Assembly: GCA_016880695.1 (NCBI GenBank)
Contig: JAEHCY010000034.1
Coordinates: 1-10,840 of the forward strand
DNA: 10,840 nucleotides
Origin: Chromatiaceae bacterium
GTDB taxonomy: Bacteria; Pseudomonadota; Gammaproteobacteria; Chromatiales; Chromatiaceae
Direction: 5' to 3'
The position numbers and the translations under genes were made by a program. Shown piece after piece: positions 1 through 5,244 of this stretch; the first letter of the stretch is position 1; each line of letters starts with the position of its first letter. A model generated the notes under the pieces. That model was not told the origin of the DNA. It ran no database searches and saw only the letters and a program-made list of their open reading frames with translations.

Positions 1-1
1 C

Positions 2-43
2 GGGCAGACGGTGGGTAAGCTCATCCTGAGCGTGCGCGAGTAA
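2..43 (+). CDS. C-terminal end of an upstream gene (partial)
   Basis: The first bases hold an open frame of 13 codons (GQTVGKLILSVRE) ending in TAA at 41-43; the rest lies off the left edge. Glycine-lysine followed by alternating hydrophobic residues near a C-terminus resembles the last beta-strand of medium-chain dehydrogenase/quinone oxidoreductase proteins, but 13 residues cannot establish a family. No other frame here gives a cleaner gene end, and a hairpin follows 43 bases downstream, which fits a gene end. Function is not assigned. Confidence 0.4.
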   Translation, partial: GQTVGKLILSVRE

Positions 44-86
44 TCTCCCCAAGCTCTGCCAGAGGGAATAACGGTCGCCCGCCTCC

Positions 87-116
87 GGTAACGCACCGCG
101 CCGAGCAGGCGTTGCC
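87..116 (+). terminator. Hairpin, possible terminator of the upstream gene
   Basis: GGTAACGC at 87-94 pairs with GCGTTGCC at 109-116 (8 bp with one G-U pair) around a 14-base loop. It lies 43 bases after the stop at 41-43. Only TT follows directly, so it is not a canonical intrinsic terminator. The rest of the 44-219 gap shows no gene; it has a short GC palindrome around 151-163 and no convincing promoter. Confidence 0.3.
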
Positions 117-208
117 TTAACCCGACCGGCAGCGTAACAATTGCGCGGATCGCGCCAGGCGCGCAGAGCGAGAAGGGGAGCGCCCGCACCCCAGCAGCGG
201 GGCTGCGT

Positions 209-216
209 CAGGAGGG
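209..216 (+). promoter_or_regulatory. Ribosome binding site of the DUF4124-type gene
   Basis: CAGGAGGG is a strong Shine-Dalgarno match; its AGGAGG core ends four bases before the GTG at 220. It supports a GTG start for the downstream gene. Confidence 0.6.
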
Positions 217-219
217 AGT

Positions 220-669
220 GTGAACACCAGAGCCCGTAACCGAAAACGACTCACCGCGGCGATGGCGGCCTTGCTCCTGCTCCCCGCCGCGCGTGCGATC
301 GCCGCCACCTCCACCGAGGTCTTTCGCTGCACCTCAGGCGACGGCTCGGTCGAATTTCGACAAGGACCCTGCGATGCCCGCGCCGAGCAGAGCACCCTCA
401 GCGTCGAGGATCGACCGACCGGCTGGGTACCGCCCGCCGCGCCCACAGGGCAATCGGAGAAAAGACCCAAGGCCAGCAAGGAGACCAAGCGCACTGCCTC
501 GGCAACGAAATCCTCGGAAGCCCAGGCCCGTCAATGCTGGGAGAAACGCCAGAAGCTCGAGGAGGTCAACTGGCGTCTACGGCAGGGCTACAAGGCGAAA
601 CAGGGCATGATGCTCAAGCGCAAGCGCGAGTACTACGAGGAGTATCTCGAGGAGTTCTGCGAGCGCTAG
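220..669 (+). CDS. Small secreted DUF4124-domain protein
   Basis: This 149-residue protein starts at GTG 220, behind a strong Shine-Dalgarno site. Residues 1-29 form a signal peptide: an Arg/Lys-rich start, a hydrophobic core (about 13-24) and an Ala-rich cleavage region. Residues about 32-65 match the DUF4124 pattern, an aromatic-R-C-x-x-x-D-G strand followed by a G-P-C turn (C37, C51), often seen at the N-terminus of proteobacterial envelope proteins of unknown function. A Lys/Pro/Ser-rich linker follows. The end (about 103-149) is highly charged and probably helical, with Tyr/Glu repeats and two further cysteines, one three residues from the end. An even number of cysteines in an exported protein suggests disulfide bonds. 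It converges on a periplasmic thioredoxin-like gene, which could be relevant but is not evidence of partnership. The biological role is unknown. Confidence 0.75.
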   Translation: MNTRARNRKRLTAAMAALLLLPAARAIAATSTEVFRCTSGDGSVEFRQGPCDARAEQSTLSVEDRPTGWVPPAAPTGQSEKRPKASKETKRTASATKSSEAQARQCWEKRQKLEEVNWRLRQGYKAKQGMMLKRKREYYEEYLEEFCER

Positions 670-677
670 CCCCCTGC

Positions 678-694
678 CCCGTGGCACCACCGGG
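678..694. terminator. Hairpin between convergent genes
   Basis: CCC-GTG at 678-683 pairs with CAC-(C)-GGG at 688-694, leaving a four-base loop and one bulged C. It sits in the 42-base gap between the converging stops at 669 and 712 and could act on both strands. There is no T-tract on either side, so the call is weak. Confidence 0.25.
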
Positions 695-711
695 TTGCGG
701 CGGCCGCGGAC

Positions 712-1746
712 TCAGGAGGGCTCGTTCAGGCGCCAGCGCTGGTAGTTGGGCTCCGTGAGGTAACCCCTGGCGGTGATGTAGTTGAGCACGTTGCGCAGGC
801 GGTAGAAGCGCACCACCGAATCCACCCGGATGATCTCCTTGCCCCGCTCATCGAAGAACAGGATGGAGGGCGCGTAGAACAACCCGAGCTCCCGGGCCCA
901 TTTCTTGGCGGTGGTCCGCCGGCCATCGGGGGTGATCACCGGGGTGTCGGACCAAATGTCGAGCTGCACGTTATCGAAGCGATCGAATAACCCGCGGATG
1001 GACGGCTCACGCAGGGGTTCGTTGTGCAGCACGTCGCAGGCATGGCAATCGCCCTGCTCGAAGAAGACCACCAGCGGGCGGTCGCTCGGGACACGGCTCC
1101 GATCGAGATTGTGTGGCGCGGGGGCGAAAAACTCCTCCTCGTTCAGCTCGCCGGGCTCGAAGGCAAAGCTACCCTCACCACGGGCCAGATACTCCGGAAA
1201 CCCCTCCTTGCGGTAGTGACCGTCGGCCACGTACTCCAAGGCCGCCCGGAACTGGTAGGGGGGGTAGTAGCCGCGCAGGCGCAGGGCCTCGCGCCCTTCG
1301 CCATCGTAGAAGATGAGCGAGGGCGTGAAGTTGGTCTTCTCGCGCAGCGCGAGCTCGCGCTCACTCAGGGTCCGCCCCTTGATGTTGGTGACCGACGCCA
1401 TTCCCCAAATGTCCACCGAAATGACGTCGAAGTTTCGCCGGGTGTAGGAGACGATGTCGCTCAGCCCGAGGTTCACCTCCATGAGCTTCTGACAATAGGC
1501 GCAGCGTGCCTGCCCGAAGTAGACGATGATTCCCTTCTTGCCCGCGGACACCGCCTCCGCGAGATCATCGGGCAGATCCAGCAGGCTCTTCTTGAACCAG
1601 GCCGGATGCTCCAGGGGCTCCTTGAGCGGGAAATCGTCGAATTCGTAGACGTTGTGTGCGTCGGCCACCGTCCCCGCCGCCCCAAGCGGCCACAACAGGG
1701 AAAGCCAGAGCAGCATCACGGTGGCCATTGGGTGGAAACCCGTCAT
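712..1746 (-). CDS. Periplasmic protein with two tandem thioredoxin-like domains
   Basis: The predicted protein has 344 residues. I place the start at ATG 1746, preceded by AGAGG and followed at once by a signal peptide (hydrophobic about 8-24). A longer open frame reaching 1899 would run into nudE and bury that signal. Domain 1 (about 45-175) has the redox motif C82-A-Y-C85 and a cis-proline site T-P (142). Domain 2 (about 215-330) has C234-H-A-C237 and A-P (293). The two halves are visibly related: each has a D-I-W strand, a G-R-T/R-x2 segment, x-P-S-[LI]-[IL]-F, a D-G/E-x-G turn, and Y-x-x-R/F-x-x-L-x-Y near its end. This indicates internal duplication. Thioredoxin-fold proteins with CxxC and cis-Pro normally reduce, oxidise or isomerise disulfides; with a signal peptide this one should work in the periplasm, similar in type to SoxW- or DsbC-like reductants. 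The partner is unknown. It lies 62 bases downstream of nudE on the same strand and may be cotranscribed with it. Confidence 0.8.
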   Translation of the reverse strand: MTGFHPMATVMLLWLSLLWPLGAAGTVADAHNVYEFDDFPLKEPLEHPAWFKKSLLDLPDDLAEAVSAGKKGIIVYFGQARCAYCQKLMEVNLGLSDIVSYTRRNFDVISVDIWGMASVTNIKGRTLSERELALREKTNFTPSLIFYDGEGREALRLRGYYPPYQFRAALEYVADGHYRKEGFPEYLARGEGSFAFEPGELNEEEFFAPAPHNLDRSRVPSDRPLVVFFEQGDCHACDVLHNEPLREPSIRGLFDRFDNVQLDIWSDTPVITPDGRRTTAKKWARELGLFYAPSILFFDERGKEIIRVDSVVRFYRLRNVLNYITARGYLTEPNYQRWRLNEPS

Positions 1747-1808
1747 CGTTGACCTCTGGTCCTTCGGTTGAGCTCCCATTAAGGATAAAGGCCGCGCCAG
1801 GCGACGCG

Positions 1809-2414
1809 CTATGCTGGCTGCGGAATCGACCCGTCCGCTTGTGGCGGAACCGGGCTCTCGCCCGCGGCCTCGCGCGCCAGAAACCGCCGGGTTAGACAAA
1901 GGGCGGCGATGGAGCGGGCCTCGGAGAAATCCTCGCGGGCGAACAGCCCTTCGAGTTCGCCGAGCGACCAGGCTACCACCTCTAACGGCTCCGGCTCATC
2001 CCCCGGCAAGGCGCGGGCATACAGCCCGCGGGCAAGCACCAGATGGGTGCGGTGGCGGATGTAGGCGGGGGCCAGGGTCACGGTCGCGAGCAACCGCAGG
2101 TCCCGCGCCGCTTGGCCCACCTCCTCCTGGATCTCCCGATTGGCCGCATCGAGCACCGCCTCTCCCGGCTCCAGGATACCCTTGGGAAGGCCGAGCTCGT
2201 AGCGATCGAAGCCCGCCGCGTATTCGCGCACCAGCAGGACCGATCCCTCGGCCGTGAGCGGTACCACCAGGACCGAATCGGTGACGTTCCCGAGGATGCG
2301 CTCGAACACCCGCCGGCTACCGTTGGCAAACTCGAGCTCCACCGCCTCGATGCCGAACAGCCGAGACCGAGCGATGGCCCGCCGGCTCAGGGTACGGGGT
2401 TTTGTCGTCACCAC
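1809..2414 (-). CDS. nudE: ADP compounds hydrolase NudE (Nudix family)
   Basis: NudE hydrolyses ADP-ribose, NADH, diadenosine polyphosphates and related ADP-containing dinucleotides in the cytoplasm, limiting their accumulation. The 201-residue protein shows the Nudix box G79-x5-E85-x7-R93-E94-I-x-E97-E98-x-G100, which binds the catalytic magnesium. The N-terminal stretch ARSRLFGIEAVELEFANG (14-31) matches E. coli NudE closely, and E-G-D/D-E-P-E-P and S-E-A-R motifs follow. E. coli NudE has about 186 residues; the extra length is mostly a Pro/Ala-rich C-terminal tail. The start is GTG 2414 (a second GTG follows) behind a good AAAGGAG. The position after the box glycine is Gln101 rather than a bulky hydrophobic residue. 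The gene is divergent from yrfG with 85 bases between, and is followed by the tandem thioredoxin gene. Confidence 0.9.
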   Translation of the reverse strand: MVTTKPRTLSRRAIARSRLFGIEAVELEFANGSRRVFERILGNVTDSVLVVPLTAEGSVLLVREYAAGFDRYELGLPKGILEPGEAVLDAANREIQEEVGQAARDLRLLATVTLAPAYIRHRTHLVLARGLYARALPGDEPEPLEVVAWSLGELEGLFAREDFSEARSIAALCLTRRFLAREAAGESPVPPQADGSIPQPA

Positions 2415-2419
2415 AGGGG

Positions 2420-2426
2420 CTCCTTT
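2420..2426 (-). promoter_or_regulatory. Ribosome binding site of nudE
   Basis: On the minus strand AAAGGAG lies five bases before the GTG at 2414. There is no ATG nearby, so this site decides the GTG start. Confidence 0.6.
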
Positions 2427-2459
2427 ATGCTAAGCGCGTGAAGCGAAAGACCAGCAAGG

Positions 2460-2495
2460 CCCGGTCCAGTTCCCCCTCTCCTCGGGAGGACCGGG
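2460..2495 (+). promoter_or_regulatory. Inverted repeat enclosing the yrfG ribosome binding site
   Basis: CCCGGTCC at 2460-2467 and GGACCGGG at 2488-2495 are perfect 8-bp arms around 20 bases. The yrfG Shine-Dalgarno sequence GGGAGGA (2484-2490) overlaps the right arm. A smaller alternative hairpin, CTCC 2478-2481 with GGAG 2485-2488, also covers it. In the yrfG mRNA either fold would hide the ribosome binding site. Whether this controls translation is inference. The repeat also lies in the divergent promoter region, so it could instead be a DNA-level operator. Confidence 0.4.
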
Positions 2496-2499
2496 TAAT

Positions 2500-3201
2500 A
2501 TGGCGGCTCGATGGACAGGGGGTACGCGCCTGATCACGATAGACTGGCAGAGCATCGACACCCTGTTCCTCGATATGGACGGGACGCTGCTCGACCTCTA
2601 TTTCGACAACCACTTCTGGCTCGAGCACGTGCCCCGGCGCTACGCCGAGCGCACGGGTCTATCGCCGGCAGAGGCCAAACGCCAGTTGCTTGAGCGCTAC
2701 CGCAGCGTCGAGGGCACGCTCGAGTGGTATTGCCTGGACCACTGGAGCCGGGAGCTCGGGCTGGACATCCTGCTGCTGAAGCAGGAGGTGGATCACCTCA
2801 TCGCCGTGCATCCGCATGTGATCGACTTCCTCGAGGCGCTGCGGGAGCGCGACAAACGGCGCGTGCTGGTGACCAACGCGCATCAGAAGGCGCTAGCGCT
2901 CAAGCTCGGGAAGACCCGGCTCGGTGGCCACCTGGACGCTATCGTCAGCGCCCACAGCCTCGGTCTGCCCAAGGAAGACCCCGGATTCTGGCCCCGTCTG
3001 CATGCGGTGGAACCCTTCGACCCCGAGCGGACCCTGTTTGTGGACGATAACGCGGCGGTGCTCCGCTCCGCTCAAGCCTATGGCTTTCGCTGGTTGCTCG
3101 CGGTCACGGTACCCGACTCCCGGGGAACCGAGCACAGCACCTCCGAGTTCCCCAGCGTCCGCCACTTCGCCGAGCTCATCCCGGGGCTCCGCGCCGCCTG
3201 A
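2500..3201 (+). CDS. yrfG: GMP/IMP nucleotidase, HAD superfamily (YrfG)
   Basis: YrfG-type enzymes are cytoplasmic HAD phosphatases that dephosphorylate purine 5'-monophosphates such as GMP and IMP. All four HAD motifs are present in the 233-residue protein: D25-M-D27-G-T (nucleophile Asp25 and acid/base Asp27), V-L-V-T125-N-A-H, K158 in G-L-P-K-E-D-P, and F-V-D182-D183-N. The cap region (about 33-105) carries F-D-N-x-F-W and E-G-T-x-E-W-Y-C, both typical of the YrfG branch. E. coli YrfG has about 222 residues; the extra residues here are mostly N-terminal. The start is ATG 2500, nine bases after GGAGGA; no other in-frame Met lies before the first motif. Together with nudE this places two nucleotide-clearing enzymes side by side. 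In E. coli both genes lie in the same small region with igaA. Confidence 0.88.
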   Translation: MAARWTGGTRLITIDWQSIDTLFLDMDGTLLDLYFDNHFWLEHVPRRYAERTGLSPAEAKRQLLERYRSVEGTLEWYCLDHWSRELGLDILLLKQEVDHLIAVHPHVIDFLEALRERDKRRVLVTNAHQKALALKLGKTRLGGHLDAIVSAHSLGLPKEDPGFWPRLHAVEPFDPERTLFVDDNAAVLRSAQAYGFRWLLAVTVPDSRGTEHSTSEFPSVRHFAELIPGLRAA

Positions 3202-3223
3202 GGGGCGCAAGCGCCGGCCCGCC
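3202..3223. terminator. Short GC hairpin between yrfG and rhlB
   Basis: The 22-base gap between converging genes contains GGCG-CAAG-CGCC (3204-3215), a compact symmetric stem that could work from both sides. A second repeat, GGCCCG 3216-3221 with CGGGCC 3236-3241, runs into the end of rhlB. Neither has a T-tract, and GC-rich DNA produces such stems easily. Confidence 0.22.
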
Positions 3224-4558
3224 TCACCCGCCGGACGGGCCCGCGCCGGGGCCTCCGGGCCTGCGGCGGCGCGTAGGGGATTTCCCCGCAGACGCATCTC
3301 GGGGGGGCCTGGACCTTTCCCCGGGGCGACCTCGCGGCGGCCCGAGGCGCGGGCGCGCGGTGCGGACCCGACTCGCGGGATCCACCGCCGCGAGCCGCTC
3401 GTGCTCGACCGGCAGGATAGGGATCTTGATGCCGATGAAGGCCTCGACATCGGGCAACGAGAAGGCGTGGGTCTCGCAGACGAAGCTGATGGCATCCCCC
3501 GCGGCACCGGCGCGGGCGGTACGCCCGATGCGGTGCACGTAGTCCTCGGCATCGTCCGGCAAGTCAAAGTTGATGACGTGGGTCACCCCGGGGATATGCA
3601 GGCCGCGGGCGGCCACATCGGTGGCCACCAGCACCGGCAGGTGGCCTTCCTGAAAGCTCTTCAATAACCCAAGCCGCTGTTTCTGCGGCACATCACCCGA
3701 GAGCACCGCCGCGTGCAGCCCGTTGCCTTCGAGGAAGCCCCAGACCTGGTCGGCGGTGCGCTTGGTGTTGACGAACACCATCACCCGCGCATCCTCCATC
3801 GCCCGCAACAGACCGATGAGGAGCGGGATCTTCTCCTCGTTGGCAGTCATGTAGCAGACCTGCTGCACCCGCTCCGCAGTGACCTGGTCGGGCTCGATAC
3901 GGATCATCTGCGGGTCATTCATGTGCTCGTAGGCCAGCTCGGTCACCCGATAGGACAGGGTCGCCGAGAACAGCATCCCCAGCCGTGCCTCGGGCTTGGG
4001 CATGCGCCGCAACAGGTAACGTAGGTCGCGGATAAAGCCGAGATCGAACATCCGATCGGCCTCGTCCACCACCACGACCTCGATGGCCCTGAGGTCGAAC
4101 ACCCCCTGCTTGAAGTAGTCGATGAGCCGGCCGGGGGTGCCGATCAGGATCTCCACGCCGCTGGCGATCTGCTCACGCTGTTGCTGGTAACCCGTGCCGC
4201 CAAAGGCCAGCGCGACGCGGAAACCCGTGTGGCCGGCGATGGCGGAGGTGTCCTTCTCGATCTGCACCGCCAGCTCCCGGGTCGGCGCCAGGATCAGCGC
4301 CCGCGGCTGGGTAGCGCGGCGCTCGGTCCCCGGCTCGTGGGTCAACAACCGTTGCAGGGTGGCCACCACATAGGCGGCCGTCTTGCCGGTACCGGTCTGG
4401 GCCTGTCCGGCCACATCGCGGCCGGCAAGCACCAGCGGCAAGGCCTCGGCCTGAATGGGGGTACAGAGCACAAAGCCCAGGTCCGACAGCCCGGCGCGGA
4501 CGCGGGGGTCGAGATCAAGGGAATCAAAATGGACGTCGGTTAGGTGCGTATCGCTCAT
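3224..4558 (-). CDS. rhlB: ATP-dependent RNA helicase RhlB (DEAD-box)
   Basis: RhlB unwinds structured RNA and in enterobacteria is the helicase of the RNase E degradosome. The 444-residue protein has the full DEAD-box set: Q motif around C-T-P-I-Q (32-36), Walker A A-Q-T-G-T-G-K-T (53-60), P-T-R-E-L-A (92-97), T-P-G-R (141-144), D165-E-A-D, S-A-T (198-200), V-A-T-D-V-A-A-R-G-L and H-R-I-G-R-T-A-R (342-349). The start MSDTHLTDVHFDSL aligns with the E. coli start MSKTHLTEQKF, and the divergent trxA-rho neighbours match the E. coli locus, separating it from RhlE or SrmB. The tail (about 398-444) is rich in Arg, Pro and Gly and longer than in E. coli, where this region contributes to RNase E and RNA binding. 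No strong Shine-Dalgarno precedes ATG 4558. Confidence 0.95.
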   Translation of the reverse strand: MSDTHLTDVHFDSLDLDPRVRAGLSDLGFVLCTPIQAEALPLVLAGRDVAGQAQTGTGKTAAYVVATLQRLLTHEPGTERRATQPRALILAPTRELAVQIEKDTSAIAGHTGFRVALAFGGTGYQQQREQIASGVEILIGTPGRLIDYFKQGVFDLRAIEVVVVDEADRMFDLGFIRDLRYLLRRMPKPEARLGMLFSATLSYRVTELAYEHMNDPQMIRIEPDQVTAERVQQVCYMTANEEKIPLLIGLLRAMEDARVMVFVNTKRTADQVWGFLEGNGLHAAVLSGDVPQKQRLGLLKSFQEGHLPVLVATDVAARGLHIPGVTHVINFDLPDDAEDYVHRIGRTARAGAAGDAISFVCETHAFSLPDVEAFIGIKIPILPVEHERLAAVDPASRVRTARPRLGPPRGRPGERSRPPRDASAGKSPTRRRRPGGPGAGPSGG

Positions 4559-4596
4559 AACGCGCTAGCATAGCCCAATTCATAGCGTCTTGGGAC

Positions 4597-4625
4597 TTGA
4601 AAAATGCGACAACTTCCGCTCCAAT
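4597..4625 (+). promoter_or_regulatory. Possible sigma-70 promoter of trxA
   Basis: TTGAAA at 4597-4602 and TCCAAT at 4620-4625 are separated by 17 bases (five of six and four of six consensus matches). It lies in the 190-base divergent gap between rhlB and trxA and would give a leader of roughly 115 bases. Apart from this the gap shows no gene; an in-frame extension of trxA back to TTG 4590 is unlikely to be translated. Confidence 0.25.
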
Positions 4626-4735
4626 ACGTCCGATTCCAAAGACGACCTCAAAATCTTGGGCGCCGCCCTCCCCCCTCAGAACCAGGCGTCCATTCCGCCG
4701 ACCCCAATTCGCTTCGCACTTGACCACAATCGAGC

Positions 4736-4740
4736 GGGAG
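4736..4740 (+). promoter_or_regulatory. Ribosome binding site of trxA
   Basis: GGGAG lies eight bases before the GTG at 4749. With the match to E. coli TrxA from its second residue on, it decides the GTG start. Confidence 0.5.
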
Positions 4741-4748
4741 ACTACCCA

Positions 4749-5075
4749 GTGAGCGAGCGTATCGTCCATGTGACGGATGCCTCTTTCGAAGAGGACGTGC
4801 TGAAGGCCACCGGACCCGTGCTGGTCGACTACTGGGCCGAGTGGTGCGGGCCCTGCAAAATGATCGCCCCCACCCTCGACCAGATCGCCGAAGAGTATGC
4901 CGGCCGGCTCAAGATCGCCAAGCTCAATATTGACCATAATCCGAATACCCCTCCCCGCTATGGCATCCGGGGCATCCCCACGCTGATGCTGTTCAAGGAG
5001 GGCGAGGTGGAAGCCACCAAGGTAGGCCTTGCCTCCAAGGCCCAGTTGATCGCCTTCCTTGAGAACAATCTCTAA
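4749..5075 (+). CDS. trxA: Thioredoxin 1
   Basis: Thioredoxin is the general cytoplasmic protein disulfide reductase, kept reduced by thioredoxin reductase and NADPH; it supplies electrons to ribonucleotide reductase, PAPS reductase and peroxidases. This 108-residue protein has W32-C33-G-P-C36-K at the active site, the conserved buried Asp27, and cis-proline P77 in R-G-I-P-T. It aligns end to end with E. coli TrxA, including A-K-L-N-I-D and N-P-N-T-x-P-x-Y-G-I-R. The start is GTG 4749, giving [10 protein letters not shown] against the E. coli MSDKIIHLTD; upstream codons are open but unrelated to the family. It is followed by rho on the same strand after 169 bases and is divergent from rhlB, as in E. 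coli. Confidence 0.97.
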   Translation: MSERIVHVTDASFEEDVLKATGPVLVDYWAEWCGPCKMIAPTLDQIAEEYAGRLKIAKLNIDHNPNTPPRYGIRGIPTLMLFKEGEVEATKVGLASKAQLIAFLENNL

Positions 5076-5089
5076 CCCGCAGCACCCCG

Positions 5090-5157
5090 CTGAGACCGAA
5101 GCGACCACGCCCGGCCCAGCAGAATCGCTCCGAAACCCGCTGAGGCATCGGTCTCAG
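5090..5157 (+). promoter_or_regulatory. Two competing hairpins in the trxA-rho spacer
   Basis: CTGAGACCGA (5090-5099) is a perfect 10-bp inverted repeat of TCGGTCTCAG (5148-5157), enclosing 48 bases. The same right arm can instead pair locally with CTGAGGC (5140-5146) against GTCTCAG (5151-5157), a 7-bp stem with one G-U and a four-base loop. The two left arms belong to a 9-base direct repeat, CCCGCTGAG, at 5086-5094 and 5136-5144. This is an alternative-pairing layout of the attenuator type. It begins 11 bases after the trxA stop. No T-tract follows, so it is not a simple intrinsic terminator. A regulatory role for rho is inference. Confidence 0.45.
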
Positions 5158-5159
5158 TC

Positions 5160-5221
5160 CAGGTTCGAGCGCCCCCCTCCCCCGCCCACCACCCGACGCG
5201 GGAACACCCAAGTCACCCCTC
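5160..5221 (+). promoter_or_regulatory. C-rich, G-poor leader segment, possible Rho utilisation site
   Basis: In 5161-5220 I count about 32 C against 12 G, with runs such as GCCCCCCTCC and CCCGCCCACC and little predicted pairing. Rho loads on unstructured C-rich RNA, and E. coli rho is autogenously attenuated in its leader. A similar loop here is inferred from composition only. Confidence 0.35.
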
Positions 5222-5244
5222 ATGAACCAACGCTGATAGCCGCC

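Noticed and set aside
1024..1752. 242-codon plus-strand frame opposite the thioredoxin-like gene
   Set aside because: Antisense shadow without recognisable motifs; the minus frame has a signal peptide and two CxxC domains.
1747..1899. 51-codon extension of the tandem thioredoxin gene
   Set aside because: It overlaps the end of nudE, shows no conservation, and would bury the signal peptide.
4590..4748. 53-codon N-terminal extension of TrxA starting at TTG
   Set aside because: E. coli TrxA aligns from the GTG at 4749, which has its own ribosome binding site; the extension is unrelated to thioredoxin.
4720..4748. TTGACC plus TACCCA spaced by 17 bases upstream of trxA
   Set aside because: The -10 would abut the start codon and give a leaderless transcript lacking the visible ribosome binding site.
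5059..5244. 62-codon N-terminal extension of Rho
   Set aside because: It would overlap trxA, is Pro-rich, and the conserved Rho N-terminus begins exactly at ATG 5245.
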